A stretch of DNA of 64,000 nt from DASUAS01 sp963756895. GTDB taxonomy: Bacteria; Actinomycetota; Acidimicrobiia; IMCC26256; DASPTH01. A program made the position numbers and the translations under genes. The notes under the pieces are model-generated. The model was given only the letters and a program-made list of their open reading frames with translations. It was not told the origin of the DNA and ran no database searches. How positions within the stretch are numbered: position 1 is the first letter of the stretch; every line of letters starts with the position of its first letter. This document shows positions 8,462-17,457 of this stretch, one piece after another. Where the stretch lies: positions 62,001 to 126,000 of the forward strand of contig CAVWPI010000004.1 of assembly GCA_963756895.1 (NCBI GenBank), given 5' to 3'.

Positions 8462-9349
8462 GCGGCGCGGTCGAGTGGCCCGCGCTGCCCTACGACGAGT
8501 GGTCCGACACGCACGACACGCTCCAGATGATCCTGCAGATCCTGGGCAAGGTGCGGGTGGCCCTGTCGCCCAAGGAACCGGAGTGGGCGCACATCACCCT
8601 CTTCGTCAGCGCCCGCGGGCTCACCACCGGACCGGTGCCGTCGAACGTCGGGCTGTTCGACGTCGAGGCCGACCTGCTCCACCACGAGGTCGTGATCCGC
8701 ACCGCCGACGGCGAGGCCGAGCGGGTGCCGCTGCGCGCTCGCCCGGTGGCGGAGTTCTGGGTCGAGTTCGTCGACGCGCTCGCGAAGCTCGGCATCAGCG
8801 TCGAGCTGTCGCACCTGCCCCAGGAGGTGCCGGAGCCGGTTCCGTTCCCGGACGACACCGTGCACCGCGCCGTACGACCCCGCCGCCGCCACCCGCTTCT
8901 GGCGCGTGCTCACGGTCATCGAGCCGGTGTTCGCCGAGTACCGCGCCGCGTTCGAGGGCAAGGTCTCGCGGGTCCAGTTCTTCTGGGGCCACGCGGACCT
9001 CGCCGTCACCCGCTTCTCGGGTGAGCCGTGCACGCCACCGCCGGGCGCGGGCCTGCTCGAGCGCGAGACCTACGACTACGAGCAGATGAGCGTCGGCTGG
9101 TGGGCCGGCGACGAGTCGTTCACGCGGCCCGCGTTCTACGCGTACGGCTATCCGAAGCCCGAAGGCATCGACGACGCCGACCTCGGCGTGCCCGGCGCCG
9201 CGTGGGACACCGAGCTCGGCGAGTTCGTGCTCGACTACGACGACGTCCGCACCGCGCCCTCACCCGAGGCGCGCCTCCGCGAGTTCCTCGACGCCGCCTA
9301 CGCCGCCTGCGCCACCCGCAGCCACTGGGACCCCCGCCTCAACCCCTGA
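8458..9349 (+). CDS. DUF5996 family protein, frameshifted
   Basis: This protein of about 296 residues has the DUF5996 layout. The first part (8458 to about 8868) runs from WPALPYDEWSDTHDTLQMILQILGK through PEWAHITLFVSARGLTT. After one extra base near 8869, in the context CGC GCC G TAC, the second part continues YDPAAATRFWRVLTVIEPVF, FFWGHADLAVTRFSG and YGYPKPEG. Both halves are typical of the family, so the break is probably an error. The function is unknown. It is coupled to the DUF2630 gene and ends just before a strong hairpin shared with the opposing CoA-transferase. Confidence 0.75.
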
Positions 9350-9367
9350 CCCCGAAACCCCCGAACA

Positions 9368-9406
9368 TGCGTCAAGGTTGCGGACATATGCCGCAACGTT
9401 GACGCA
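9368..9406. terminator. Bidirectional hairpin between convergent genes
   Basis: Two 16-base arms, 9368-9383 and 9391-9406, pair with a single mismatch around acatatg. The element lies exactly between the convergent stops at 9349 and 9429. There is no long T-tract, as is common in GC-rich genomes. It resembles in style the hairpin at 40856-40906. Confidence 0.65.
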
Positions 9407-9428
9407 GGAACGAGTTGGGGAGGAGGGA

Positions 9429-10661
9429 TCAGCCGACGATGCCCTTGACCTTGAGGTCGACGACGGTGTCCCAGTCGAGGCCGAGCTTCTCGGTGAGGAT
9501 CTCGTCGCCGTGCTCGTTGAACTCGGGGGCGCGGCTCGTCGGCGCGGGCTCGCCGTTGAACTGCACCGGCGTGCTCACCAACGTGAAGGGCGTGCCGCCT
9601 TTGGAGTGCACCTCCTGCAGGTAGCCGTTGGCGACGGTCTGCGGGTCGGTCTGCACCTCGATGGTGTCCTGCACCGGCGCCCACTGGCCCTTCATCCCCT
9701 GGAGCTGCGCCTTCCACTCCTCGAGCGTCTTGCCCTTGATCGCCTCGGCCACCAGCTCGGCGCCCACCGGCGCGTTCTCGATGAACAGCTCGTTGGTGGC
9801 GAAGCGCGGATCGTCGATGTACTGCGGGATGCCGAACCGCTCGCACGCCTCCGGCCAGTAGTGGTGGCCCTGCAGCATGCACAGCGAGAGGAACCGGTCG
9901 TCCTTGGTCTCGTAGACCTGCACGAGCGGGTTGGTGATCTGTCCGACGGTGTGCGCGGCGAGCTCGTGCCACGGCATGCCCGCGAGGAGCGACACCGCGA
10001 TCCCCGCGCCCATCGCCCACATGCCCGTGTTCATGAGCGAGACGTCGACGACGTCGGCCTCGCCGGTGCGCTCACGGTGGAACAGCGCGGCGGAGATGCC
10101 GCCGGCGATCGTCATCGCGCCGATGGTGTCGCCGTACGCGGGCGCGGGCATGCCCGGCACCGTCGTCGCGTCGGGCGCCTTGGCGCTCATGCCGCTGGTG
10201 CCGCGGTACCAGTACGAGATGGCGTCGTAGCCACCGGCGTCGCGGTCGGGACCACGCGCGCCGTACCCGTGGCCCGACACGTAGATGATGTTCGGGTTGG
10301 CGGCGCGGATGTCGTCGACGTCGGTCTTCAACTTCTCCCGCACGCTCGGCATCTTGTTGGTGAGGAAGACGTCGGAGATCGCGGCGAGCTTGTAGAGGAT
10401 GTCGCGGCCCTCGTCCTGGTTCAGGTCGAGGGCGATGCTGAGCTTGCCCCGGTTGGCGTGCTCGAGGATGGGTGACACGTCGCCGGCGAAGATCGCCATA
10501 CCGGTGGACGCGAGCCCCCGGGCGGCATCGCCGCGGGTGATGTGCTCCACCTTGATGACCTCGGCGCCCCAGTCGCTGAGGACGGCCGACGCTGCCGGCA
10601 CGAAGGTGTGGTCGGCGAGGTCGAGGATGCGGATGCCCTCCATGGGGCGGTGCGTGCTCAT
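9429..10661 (-). CDS. CaiB/BaiF family CoA-transferase
   Basis: This is an intact 410-residue class III CoA-transferase. It opens with GIRILDLADHTFVPAASAVL, followed by GAEVIKVEH, LDLNQDEGRDILYKL and ISYWYRGTSGMS. The C-terminal lobe is complete to LKVKGIVG. Such enzymes activate carboxylic acids using CoA from another thioester. ATG at 10661 is preceded by GGAGG with about 9 bases spacing. It stands alone between a convergent DUF5996 gene and a divergent mtnP-type gene, so the substrate is not indicated by context. Confidence 0.9.
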   Translation of the reverse strand: MSTHRPMEGIRILDLADHTFVPAASAVLSDWGAEVIKVEHITRGDAARGLASTGMAIFAGDVSPILEHANRGKLSIALDLNQDEGRDILYKLAAISDVFLTNKMPSVREKLKTDVDDIRAANPNIIYVSGHGYGARGPDRDAGGYDAISYWYRGTSGMSAKAPDATTVPGMPAPAYGDTIGAMTIAGGISAALFHRERTGEADVVDVSLMNTGMWAMGAGIAVSLLAGMPWHELAAHTVGQITNPLVQVYETKDDRFLSLCMLQGHHYWPEACERFGIPQYIDDPRFATNELFIENAPVGAELVAEAIKGKTLEEWKAQLQGMKGQWAPVQDTIEVQTDPQTVANGYLQEVHSKGGTPFTLVSTPVQFNGEPAPTSRAPEFNEHGDEILTEKLGLDWDTVVDLKVKGIVG

Positions 10662-10758
10662 GCGACGGTCCCTCCGGAATTCGGACGCAGTGCAACTACG
10701 GGAAGGCAGGATACGTCACCGGGTCATCCGGTCCCCGGGCGTGATCCGGACACCGGGT

Positions 10759-11592
10759 ATGAGTGAAGATCCTCACGTTCCGCCGCGTGCCGAGGTGGGT
10801 GTGTTCGGCGGTTCTGGCTTCTACGCGTTCCTCGACGACGCGGTCGAGATGGAGGTGGCCACCGAGTGGGGGACGCCGTCGGCGCCGGTGATGGTGGCCA
10901 CGGTGGCGGGCCTGCGGGTCGCGTTCATCCCGCGCCACGGTCGGCACCACGAGACGCCAGCGCACCGCGTCGACTACCGGGCGAACGTGGCGGCCATGCG
11001 GGCGCTCGGGGTGCAGGCGCTCGTCGCGCCCTTCGCCGCGGGCTCGCTCCAGCCCGGCCTGCGACCAGGTGACTTCGTGGTGGTCGACCAGCTCGTCGAC
11101 CGCACGCAGGGGCGCGTCGACACCTTCTACGACCACTTCGTCGACGGCCCGCGCCACGTCTCGCTCGCCGACCCTTATGACCTCGAGCTGCGCGAGCTCC
11201 TGTTGTCGGCGGCTCACGCCGAGGGCGTTGCGGCGCACGATGGCGGCACCGTGGTGGTGGTGAACGGCCCCCGCTTCTCGACGCGCGCCGAGTCGCGCTG
11301 GTTCAGCCGCATGGGGTGGGACCTGGTGAACATGACCCAGTACCCGGAGGCTGCGCTCGCCCGCGAAGCCGGGGCTCGCGTATGCAGGTCTCGCGCTCGT
11401 CACCGACTACGACGCGGGGCTCGAAGGGGACCCGAGTGTCGACGCGGTGAGTCAGGAGCGCGTGTTCGAGATGTTCGAGGCGAACCTGGATCGGCTCCGA
11501 TCGGTGCTCACGCCGCGATCGGTCTCGTGGCCGAGCGAGACGCCACGCCGACCACGCCAGCGCCGCACCCCACAGCAGCGCCAGCAGGGTGA
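10759..11592 (+). CDS. mtnP: S-methyl-5'-thioadenosine phosphorylase family protein, frameshifted
   Basis: The family splits methylthioadenosine (or another purine nucleoside) with phosphate in methionine salvage. Diagnostic parts are VFGGSGFYAFL near residue 13, RHGRHHETPAHRVDYRANVAAM, VVNGPRFSTRAESRWF and VNMTQYPEAALAREAG. One extra G in the GGGG run near 11376 breaks the frame, after which LAYAGLALVTDYDAGLEGD continues. A second shift near 11511 is inferred: adding one base there gives this gene a stop at 11592 and also gives the opposing membrane gene a stop at 11508. The 3' end is therefore uncertain. No other methionine-salvage gene is near. Confidence 0.75.
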   Translation: MSEDPHVPPRAEVGVFGGSGFYAFLDDAVEMEVATEWGTPSAPVMVATVAGLRVAFIPRHGRHHETPAHRVDYRANVAAMRALGVQALVAPFAAGSLQPGLRPGDFVVVDQLVDRTQGRVDTFYDHFVDGPRHVSLADPYDLELRELLLSAAHAEGVAAHDGGTVVVVNGPRFSTRAESRWFSRMGWDLVNMTQYPEAALAREAGARVCRSRARHRLRRGARRGPECRRGESGARVRDVRGEPGSAPIGAHAAIGLVAERDATPTTPAPHPTAAPAG

Positions 11593-11977
11593 GCACCCCA
11601 CTGCCGTAGTCGAGCGGGTGGATGGTGGCGTTGTCGGGCTTGTCGCCGTAGCCGCGCAGCGCGGGCCATCCCACGGCGACGACCAGCGCGGTGCCCAACA
11701 CCGCGGTGCGGAGCGGTGTGTGCACTGCTGGAGGCGTCCAGCGCCCGATCGCCCACACGACGGCGAGCACGATCGGCACCAGCACCAGGTCGTGCAGGAG
11801 GATCCCGCCGCCGAACCACCGGGCGACGCCGAACGTCCGCGTCCACCCCGCCTGCTGCACGAGCTCGACCGCGCCGTACACCATGACCGGCGTCCCGAGC
11901 GCGAGACCGATCCAGAAGCTGCGCCCGGGGATCTCCGGCTCGCTGCTCACCGCGACACCCGGCTCGCGAACGCTCAC
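11508..11977 (-). CDS. Four-helix membrane protein of the molybdopterin-oxidoreductase operon
   Basis: The protein has about 156 residues and four predicted membrane segments. They are FWIGLALGTPVMVYGAVELV, ILLHDLVLVPIVLAVVWAIG, TAVLGTALVVAVGWPAL and VLTLLALLWGAALAW. GTG at 11977 overlaps the stop of the oxidoreductase gene, marking it as the last gene of a five-gene operon. The frame continues past the family-like end. A single missing base near 11511 would place TGA at 11508. The conserved coupling to the cytochrome b/molybdopterin protein suggests a subunit or assembly role. That is inference; I know no characterised homologue. Confidence 0.65.
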
Positions 11978-13110
11978 GACACGACCAATCTCGTGACCCA
12001 CTTGGTCTGCATGACCCCTGGTCGATTGGGGCCGATGAGTCGCACCGGAGCGCCGTGATCGAGATGGAGCGGTTCGCCCTCGACTTCCAACGCGAGCAAC
12101 GTGTCGCGGTCGCGCGCCTGGTCGGGATCGAGATCCGACGACGCGTAGGCGAACCGCTGCTGGAGCGACTGCACCCGCACACGCGCGTCGGTCGACGCGC
12201 CGGCCATGTCCAGCAGGTCGCGCACGGGCACCCCCCGCCACGTCCGCGACGCGCTCCATCCCTCGACGCACGCGATGGGCAATGTCGCGCTCCGCTGCGG
12301 CAGCGCGCGGAGCTCAGCGACCGAGAGCTCGACGCGACGATCCACGTCACCCTCGACGATGAGGCGGAAGGAGGGATCACGCGCCGCGTCCACGACACCG
12401 GCGGCGACCGCGGAACGGTTGACCGGAAAGCCCTGTGGTCCGGTGTCGGGGCGACGGGGCGCGAGCAACGCAAGCTTCCGGAGCGGCCAGACGGTCTGGC
12501 CGACGGTCACCAGCGTGAGGGCTCCGGCGGCGCCGGCGACCAGGGTGAGGAAGGTGCGCCGGTCGGGCGACGACCCGTCTGCGTCGACGGGATCGACCCC
12601 CGGCGGCCGTCTGGTCAGTGCGCTGCGGGTGATGGTGACCTTGGCGCCGATGTGCACCACCAGGGCACCGATCGTGATCCACGCCACCCAGTAGTGCGAC
12701 GTGCGGAAGTTGAACGGCCAGGGGTACCAGAGGTTGATGTTGGCGAAGCCGGTGAACAGCATGAAGATCCCGCCGCCCACCAGGGGGACGATGCTGACCT
12801 TCTCCAGCACCGACGCTGCGCTCGTGATGACCGGTCGTTGGAACAACTTCGGGTAGACGACCCAGAGCTTGGCGAGGAGCAGCGGGATCGATACGACGCC
12901 AGTGGCGACGTGGATTCCCTGCGTGACCCGGTAGAGCCCGGCCGGCCGGGCAATGGGATCGAACCACCCCGGCGGGTTCTGCTGCAGGTGCGACCAGAAC
13001 CCGGTCGCGAAGCACACGGTGAACGAAACCCCGAGCGCCATGCCCAGCCACGCCGCCGTGCGCTCGTCGTGCAGTGCGCTTCGGAAGCGAAGCCGTGTCG
13101 GCACGGTCAT
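11974..13110 (-). CDS. Molybdopterin-dependent oxidoreductase with N-terminal cytochrome b-like membrane domain
   Basis: This is a 378-residue fusion. Residues 10-170 form four membrane helices of a cytochrome b561/ferric-reductase-like module, with histidines in GIHVATG, TSHYWVAW and VVHIG placed to bind haem. Residues 195-220 are another hydrophobic segment after RRTFLTLV. From about residue 235 the C-terminus matches the sulfite-oxidase/YedY fold: LPIACVEGWSASRTWRGVPVRDLL, where the Cys is the usual molybdenum ligand, and a final RLIGPNRPGVMQTKWV. The catalytic domain is predicted to lie outside the membrane and pass electrons to the haem domain. The substrate is unknown. ATG at 13110 overlaps the upstream methyltransferase stop. 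Confidence 0.85.
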   Translation of the reverse strand: MTVPTRLRFRSALHDERTAAWLGMALGVSFTVCFATGFWSHLQQNPPGWFDPIARPAGLYRVTQGIHVATGVVSIPLLLAKLWVVYPKLFQRPVITSAASVLEKVSIVPLVGGGIFMLFTGFANINLWYPWPFNFRTSHYWVAWITIGALVVHIGAKVTITRSALTRRPPGVDPVDADGSSPDRRTFLTLVAGAAGALTLVTVGQTVWPLRKLALLAPRRPDTGPQGFPVNRSAVAAGVVDAARDPSFRLIVEGDVDRRVELSVAELRALPQRSATLPIACVEGWSASRTWRGVPVRDLLDMAGASTDARVRVQSLQQRFAYASSDLDPDQARDRDTLLALEVEGEPLHLDHGAPVRLIGPNRPGVMQTKWVTRLVVS

Positions 13111-13709
13111 CGTCCGACGGCGAGCACGGCGAAGCGCCGGCACTCGCTGTCCCACGCCTCGACGAGCTCGAGGCCGACGGCCGTCGCGATGGCGGTGAGG
13201 CGTTCGATCCCGACGGTGGTCCAACGGAACCAGGGGCCGACGCCGGCGGCGGTCTCCGCGCGCACCACGAGCACTGTGTGGGCGACCTCGTCGGGCTCGA
13301 TCTCGACGATGATGCGGCCGTCGTCGCGGAGGAGCTCGACCACGCGCGAGAGCAGCGCGACGGGGTCACCGCCGATGCCGATGTTGCCGTCGAACAGGAG
13401 CGCGGTGCGCCAACGGCGCGGGCCGGGCAACCGATCGAACACGGAGCGTTCGAGCACGTTGACGCCGCGCGAGCGCGCCACGTCGAGGAAGGTGGTCGAG
13501 ATGTCGATCCCGAGAGCGAAGACCTCGCGTTCCGCCAAGGCGACGAGGTGGCGACCGGGGCCGCACCCGATGTCGAGTGCTGGCCCCACGGCGTGATCGA
13601 GCGCGCGGTGTTCCGCCTCGCTGGCCGCACCGAACCAGCGGTGCGAGGGCAGATCGAGCACGCGGCCGTCGGTCGTGCAGAGGCGGGCAGGAGCGGCGGC
13701 GATGGTCAT
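13107..13709 (-). CDS. Class I SAM-dependent methyltransferase
   Basis: This 200-residue protein has the SAM-binding motif LDIGCGPGRHLVALA near residue 45, the acidic loop GIDIST near 68 and the post-motif LLRDDGRIIVEIEPDE. It ends soon after the core fold, as small-molecule methyltransferases do. It overlaps the DUF2064 gene upstream and the oxidoreductase downstream by ATGA, so it is made together with them. This order (GT2, DUF2064, methyltransferase, molybdopterin protein) recurs, as I remember, in other actinobacteria. The methyl acceptor is unknown. Confidence 0.8.
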   Translation of the reverse strand: MTIAAAPARLCTTDGRVLDLPSHRWFGAASEAEHRALDHAVGPALDIGCGPGRHLVALAEREVFALGIDISTTFLDVARSRGVNVLERSVFDRLPGPRRWRTALLFDGNIGIGGDPVALLSRVVELLRDDGRIIVEIEPDEVAHTVLVVRAETAAGVGPWFRWTTVGIERLTAIATAVGLELVEAWDSECRRFAVLAVGR

Positions 13710-14332
13710 GCCGCGAGGCGCGTGTCCGCGAGCTGGCGCGCGAACCGTGACGAGGGGATGCAGGCTGCCACCGCGAGCGCATCCGCGAACGTGTCGACGT
13801 CGCGCAACCCCTCGAGGTCCACGACCGTCAGGGCCAACGCGTGGAGGCGCGCTCGCTGCTGTGCGCCGGTGTCGGCCGTCGACATCATGACCTTGTCGAA
13901 CAGTCCCGGCCGCGGCGTGCGCACCCCGATGGTCCAGTAGCCGCCGTCATCGGTGGGTCCGAGCACGGCGTCGCAACCCGGTGCGAGCAGCGTCGACCAG
14001 GCCCGGTCGAGCGACGCCGGACTGATCTGGGGCGTGTCCATCCCCACCACCAGCACCGGCCCGTCGGCACCGACCACCACCGCATCGAGCCGGTCGCCGA
14101 GGTCGCCGTCCACCTGGGGAACGACGCTCCAGCCCGATGGCACCCACGAGCTGGCAGTGCCGTCGAGGGCGAGCACCCGACGTGTGCACCCGGCTCGGTC
14201 GACCGCATCGAGCGTGTCGGCGAGCGCGGCCGCAGCCAGCGCAGCCGCCTGTTCGGGCGTGCACGGTGGGCACAATCGCGTCTTGACCCGCCCGGGCACG
14301 GGCGCCTTCGCCAGCACGACGACCGTCGTCAC
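13706..14332 (-). CDS. DUF2064 / TIGR04282 family glycosyltransferase-like protein
   Basis: This is a 208-residue nucleotide-diphospho-sugar-transferase fold protein. It opens with VVVLAKAPVPGRVKTRLCP, the sugar-nucleotidyltransferase-like P-loop, and contains VLVVGMDTPQI and LGPTDDGGYWTIGV. The family is annotated as rSAM/selenodomain-associated transferase 1 and is usually paired with a family 2 glycosyltransferase, as here. GTG at 14332 overlaps the stop of that gene. It probably makes or transfers an activated sugar or sugar-like group. No radical SAM gene is visible in the window. Confidence 0.8.
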   Translation of the reverse strand: MTTVVVLAKAPVPGRVKTRLCPPCTPEQAAALAAAALADTLDAVDRAGCTRRVLALDGTASSWVPSGWSVVPQVDGDLGDRLDAVVVGADGPVLVVGMDTPQISPASLDRAWSTLLAPGCDAVLGPTDDGGYWTIGVRTPRPGLFDKVMMSTADTGAQQRARLHALALTVVDLEGLRDVDTFADALAVAACIPSSRFARQLADTRLAA

Positions 14333-14970
14333 CGCAGTGCCACCCGCATGTCGTGCACGGTCCGGACGACCCCACCGACGGTGCCGGTCACCTTGGAGCG
14401 GCCGACGCGTGGGCGGTACGCAACCGGTACCTCGCCGATGCGCCATCCCGCATCGGCCGCGCGCAGGACCATCTCGAGGGGCCAACCGAATCGTCGGTCG
14501 GTCACCTGCAGCGCGAGCAGCGACTCGCGCCGGGCGACCCGCATCGGTCCGAGGTCTTCGAGCACGACACCGGTTCGTCGACGCACCGAGCGCGCCAGCG
14601 CGCGGTTCGCGAGCCGGAGGTGCCACGGCCACGCGCCGGCGTGGGCCTGCCGTGCGCCGAGCACCAGGTCGGCCTGACCGGCAACGACCGGTGCCGCGAC
14701 CCGATCGAGGTCGGCACCGACGAACGAGCCGTCGCAGTCCATGAACGCGACGAGATCCTCGGTGGCGGCGCTGAGGCCCGCGTAGCACGCAGACCCGAAG
14801 CCACGACGCGGCTCGACCACCACGACGGCACCGTGTCGACGCGCCACGGCGGCCGTGTCGTCGGTCGAACCGTTGTCGACCACGATCGGGGCCCAACCCT
14901 CGGGGATGTCGGCGAGCACCCCGGGTATCGCCAGTGCCTCGTCGAGTGCAGGGAGGATGACGTTGCCCAT
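14329..14970 (-). CDS. Family 2 glycosyltransferase
   Basis: This GT-A fold protein has 213 residues if it starts at ATG 14970. An upstream ATG at 15033 is possible but adds a Gly/Ser-rich leader unlike the family. Motifs are VILPALDEALAIPGVL, IVVDNGSTDDTAAVA, the metal-binding VAFMDCDGSFVGAD and VLGARQ. It lacks membrane helices. It is the first gene of the minus-strand operon, sharing a 66-base divergent promoter region with the membrane protein at 15037. A lipid-linked or polyprenyl acceptor is likely but not proven. Confidence 0.8.
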   Translation of the reverse strand: MGNVILPALDEALAIPGVLADIPEGWAPIVVDNGSTDDTAAVARRHGAVVVVEPRRGFGSACYAGLSAATEDLVAFMDCDGSFVGADLDRVAAPVVAGQADLVLGARQAHAGAWPWHLRLANRALARSVRRRTGVVLEDLGPMRVARRESLLALQVTDRRFGWPLEMVLRAADAGWRIGEVPVAYRPRVGRSKVTGTVGGVVRTVHDMRVALR

Positions 14971-15036
14971 CGAGCCCTGTACGGCGCACCGCCCGGGTGC
15001 GGATGAACCGGATCGACCGGCAGCTCCGTACACGGT

Positions 15037-16381
15037 GTGTGGATCTCACCGTTGCCTCGGCGCGCCCGAGACGTCGACGGGCCGCGCTCGGGGGCGTCGG
15101 CGGCGGTCACGCGTGCGGGACGGTGGTGGGCGCTCGTGCTGTGGGCGGGGATCATCGTGGCCGCGCGGCTCGTGCTGGTCGATCTCGTGTACTCCGGTGC
15201 GCACCTGCGGATCCCGTTCCCGCCCCTCGACGCGTCGCTCGACTGGCGACCCGGCTGGCCGCTGGTGCTCCCTGTCGCGCTCGGTGTGCTCCTCGTCGCG
15301 GGTGCTCGACGATTCGCAGCCCTCGCGAGCTGGCGGACCCTGCTCATCGGCGCGACGTGCGTCGCCGCGGCGTGGGCCGTCGCGCTCGCGCTCCTCGACG
15401 GCGGGTCGGGTCTGGTCGGCTCGGTGAACCTGAAGAACGAGTACCTGCCCGACGTCGGACGGGTCGGCGCACCGCTGGACTTCCTCGGTCGGTTCGCCAG
15501 CCACATCTCCGAGTACCGCATCCACGTGCAGGGTCACCCGCCCGGGTACCTCCTCCTCCTGTCGTTCCTGGACCGGATCGGCCTGGCCACGGCCCCGGCC
15601 GTCGCCACGATCGAGATCGCCGTCGGCGCACTGGCAGTGCCCGCGGTGCTCGTCGCCGTGCGCGAGGTGGCGGGCGAGGAGCGCGCTCGTGCGGCGTGGG
15701 CGTTCGTGGCCGCGGCGCCGCTCGCGATCTGGGTGGCGACGAGCGCCGACGCGTTCTACGCAGGTGTCGGCGCATGGGCCGTGACCCTCGTCGTCCTCGC
15801 GACCGGGCGTACCGATCGTCGTGGCGACCGGTACGCATTCGCCGGTGGTCTCCTCTTCGGGACGGTCGCGTTCCTGTCCTACGGGCTCGTGCTCCTCGCC
15901 GTGATCCCGCTCGCCGTCGCGTGGCAGCGCCGTTGTGCACGGCCGCTCGTCGTCGCCGCGGGCTGGCGCGTCGGCGGTGTTCGCGGCGTTCGCGCTCGCG
16001 GGCTTCTGGTGGTTCTCGGGGCTCGCCGCAACCCGGGCGCGGTACCACGCCGGCGTGGCGTCACGGCGACCGTACGACGTCTTCCTGCTCGTGAACGCCG
16101 CCTGTCTCGCCATCGCCGTCGGGCCTGCGATCGCAGTGGCACTCGCACGCCTGCGCGATCGGAGGGTCTGGTTGCTCGTGGGCGGTGCGCTCCTCGCGAT
16201 CGGCGTCGCCGGGGCGAGCGGCATGTCGAAAGGTGAGGTCGAGCGGATCTGGTTGCCGTTCTCGATCTGGCTCCTCCCCGCTGGTGCGGCGCTGGCAGCG
16301 AGCCGTCGACAGCCGGCGTGGTTGGCCGCGCAGCTGGCGTTCGCGATCGGTGTGCAGACACTGGTGCGCAGCCCGTGGTGA
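15037..16381 (+). CDS. Polytopic membrane protein, GT-C/mannosyltransferase-like, frameshifted
   Basis: The protein has about 447 residues and around ten hydrophobic segments. After the second helix a loop holds YLPDVGRVG, and a later loop carries HISEYRIHVQGHPPGYLLLL. The H-P-P-G-Y loop resembles the lumenal acceptor-site loops of GT-C glycosyltransferases. One extra base near 15964, within VVAAG then GASAVFAAF, splits the frame. The second part ends with SGMSKGEVERIWLPFSIWLLP, a C-terminal motif I have seen in actinobacterial membrane glycosyltransferases. The stop overlaps the epimerase start (GTGA at 16378). A role in building an envelope glycan is inferred. Confidence 0.65.
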
Positions 16382-17457
16382 TCCTCGTGACCGGAGGTGC
16401 CGGCTTCATCGGGTCGTTCGTCGTCGAGCAGTTGTGCGACCTCGGTCACGAGGTCCGGGTGCTCGACCGGCTCCACCCGGGCGCGCACGACGGCGTGCCG
16501 GGCGATCTCGATCCGCGGGCCGAGTGGCACTGGGGCGACTGCTGCGACGACCGCGCCGTCGCCCGGGTCGTCGACGGCGTCGATGCCGTGTGCCATCAGG
16601 CAGCCATGGTCGGGCTGGGCGTCGATCTGGGTGACGCGCCCGGCTACGTGAGGGACAACGACCTCGGCACCGCGGTGCTCCTCGCGACCTTGCACGAGCG
16701 CAACTTCCGCGGCCGGCTCGTCGTGGCCAGCAGCATGGTCGTGTACGGCGAGGGCCGCTACCGCTGCGCGACGCACGGCACCGTCCGGCCCGCGCCCCGG
16801 ACCCGTGCCGACCTCGAAGCCCGCCGCTGGGAGCCGCACTGCCCCGGCTGTGGGCGCACACTCGTCCCGGAGGCGGTCGATGAGACGTCCGCACCCGAGC
16901 CGCGCAACGTGTACGCCGCGACGAAGCTGCACCAGGAGCATCTGTGCGCGGCGTACGGCCGTGAGCACGACGCGACCGTCATCGCCCTTCGTTACCACAA
17001 CGTCTACGGCCCACGCATGCCGCGCGACACGCCGTACGCGGGTGTGGCGAGCATCTTCCGCAGCGCGCTCGAAGCCGGTCGCGCGCCGCAAGTATTCGAG
17101 GACGGGGGTCAGCTCCGTGACTTCGTGCACGTGACCGACGTCGCGCGCGCGAACGTGGCCGCGCTCACCGTCGCGGATCCCGGGGCCGGCGCGTACAACG
17201 TGGCGTCCGGCGCGCGGCACAGCATCCTCGAGATGGCCCAGGCAATCGTTGCCGGGTACGCGGGTGGGGGGCCGGCGCCGGCCGTGGTGCCCCGATACCG
17301 CCTCGGTGACGTCCGGCACGTGTTCGGTTCCACCGATCTCGCGAGCCAGGGCCTCGGATTCGTTGCCGGCGTGCCGTTCGCGGAGGGCATGCGGGAGTTC
17401 GCCACGGCGTCGCTGCGCCATCCAGGCCCTGCCCCGGCTCCGTACCCTGTGCAGTGA
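16378..17457 (+). CDS. NAD-dependent epimerase/dehydratase with a zinc-ribbon insertion
   Basis: This is a 359-residue extended SDR. The NAD-binding motif VTGGAGFIGSFV is at residue 4, ASSMVVYGEG near 120 and the catalytic YAATKLHQEH near 180. Between the last two lies an insertion of about 45 residues with RYRCATHG and HCPGCGRTL, a Cys/His pattern suited to a zinc ribbon. The C-terminal half has LRYHNVYGPRMP and DFVHVTDVARA, as in UDP-sugar epimerases. GTG at 16378 is fixed by overlap with the membrane protein gene. It likely changes a nucleotide sugar for the neighbouring glycosyltransferases. The exact sugar is unknown. Confidence 0.85.
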   Translation: MILVTGGAGFIGSFVVEQLCDLGHEVRVLDRLHPGAHDGVPGDLDPRAEWHWGDCCDDRAVARVVDGVDAVCHQAAMVGLGVDLGDAPGYVRDNDLGTAVLLATLHERNFRGRLVVASSMVVYGEGRYRCATHGTVRPAPRTRADLEARRWEPHCPGCGRTLVPEAVDETSAPEPRNVYAATKLHQEHLCAAYGREHDATVIALRYHNVYGPRMPRDTPYAGVASIFRSALEAGRAPQVFEDGGQLRDFVHVTDVARANVAALTVADPGAGAYNVASGARHSILEMAQAIVAGYAGGGPAPAVVPRYRLGDVRHVFGSTDLASQGLGFVAGVPFAEGMREFATASLRHPGPAPAPYPVQ

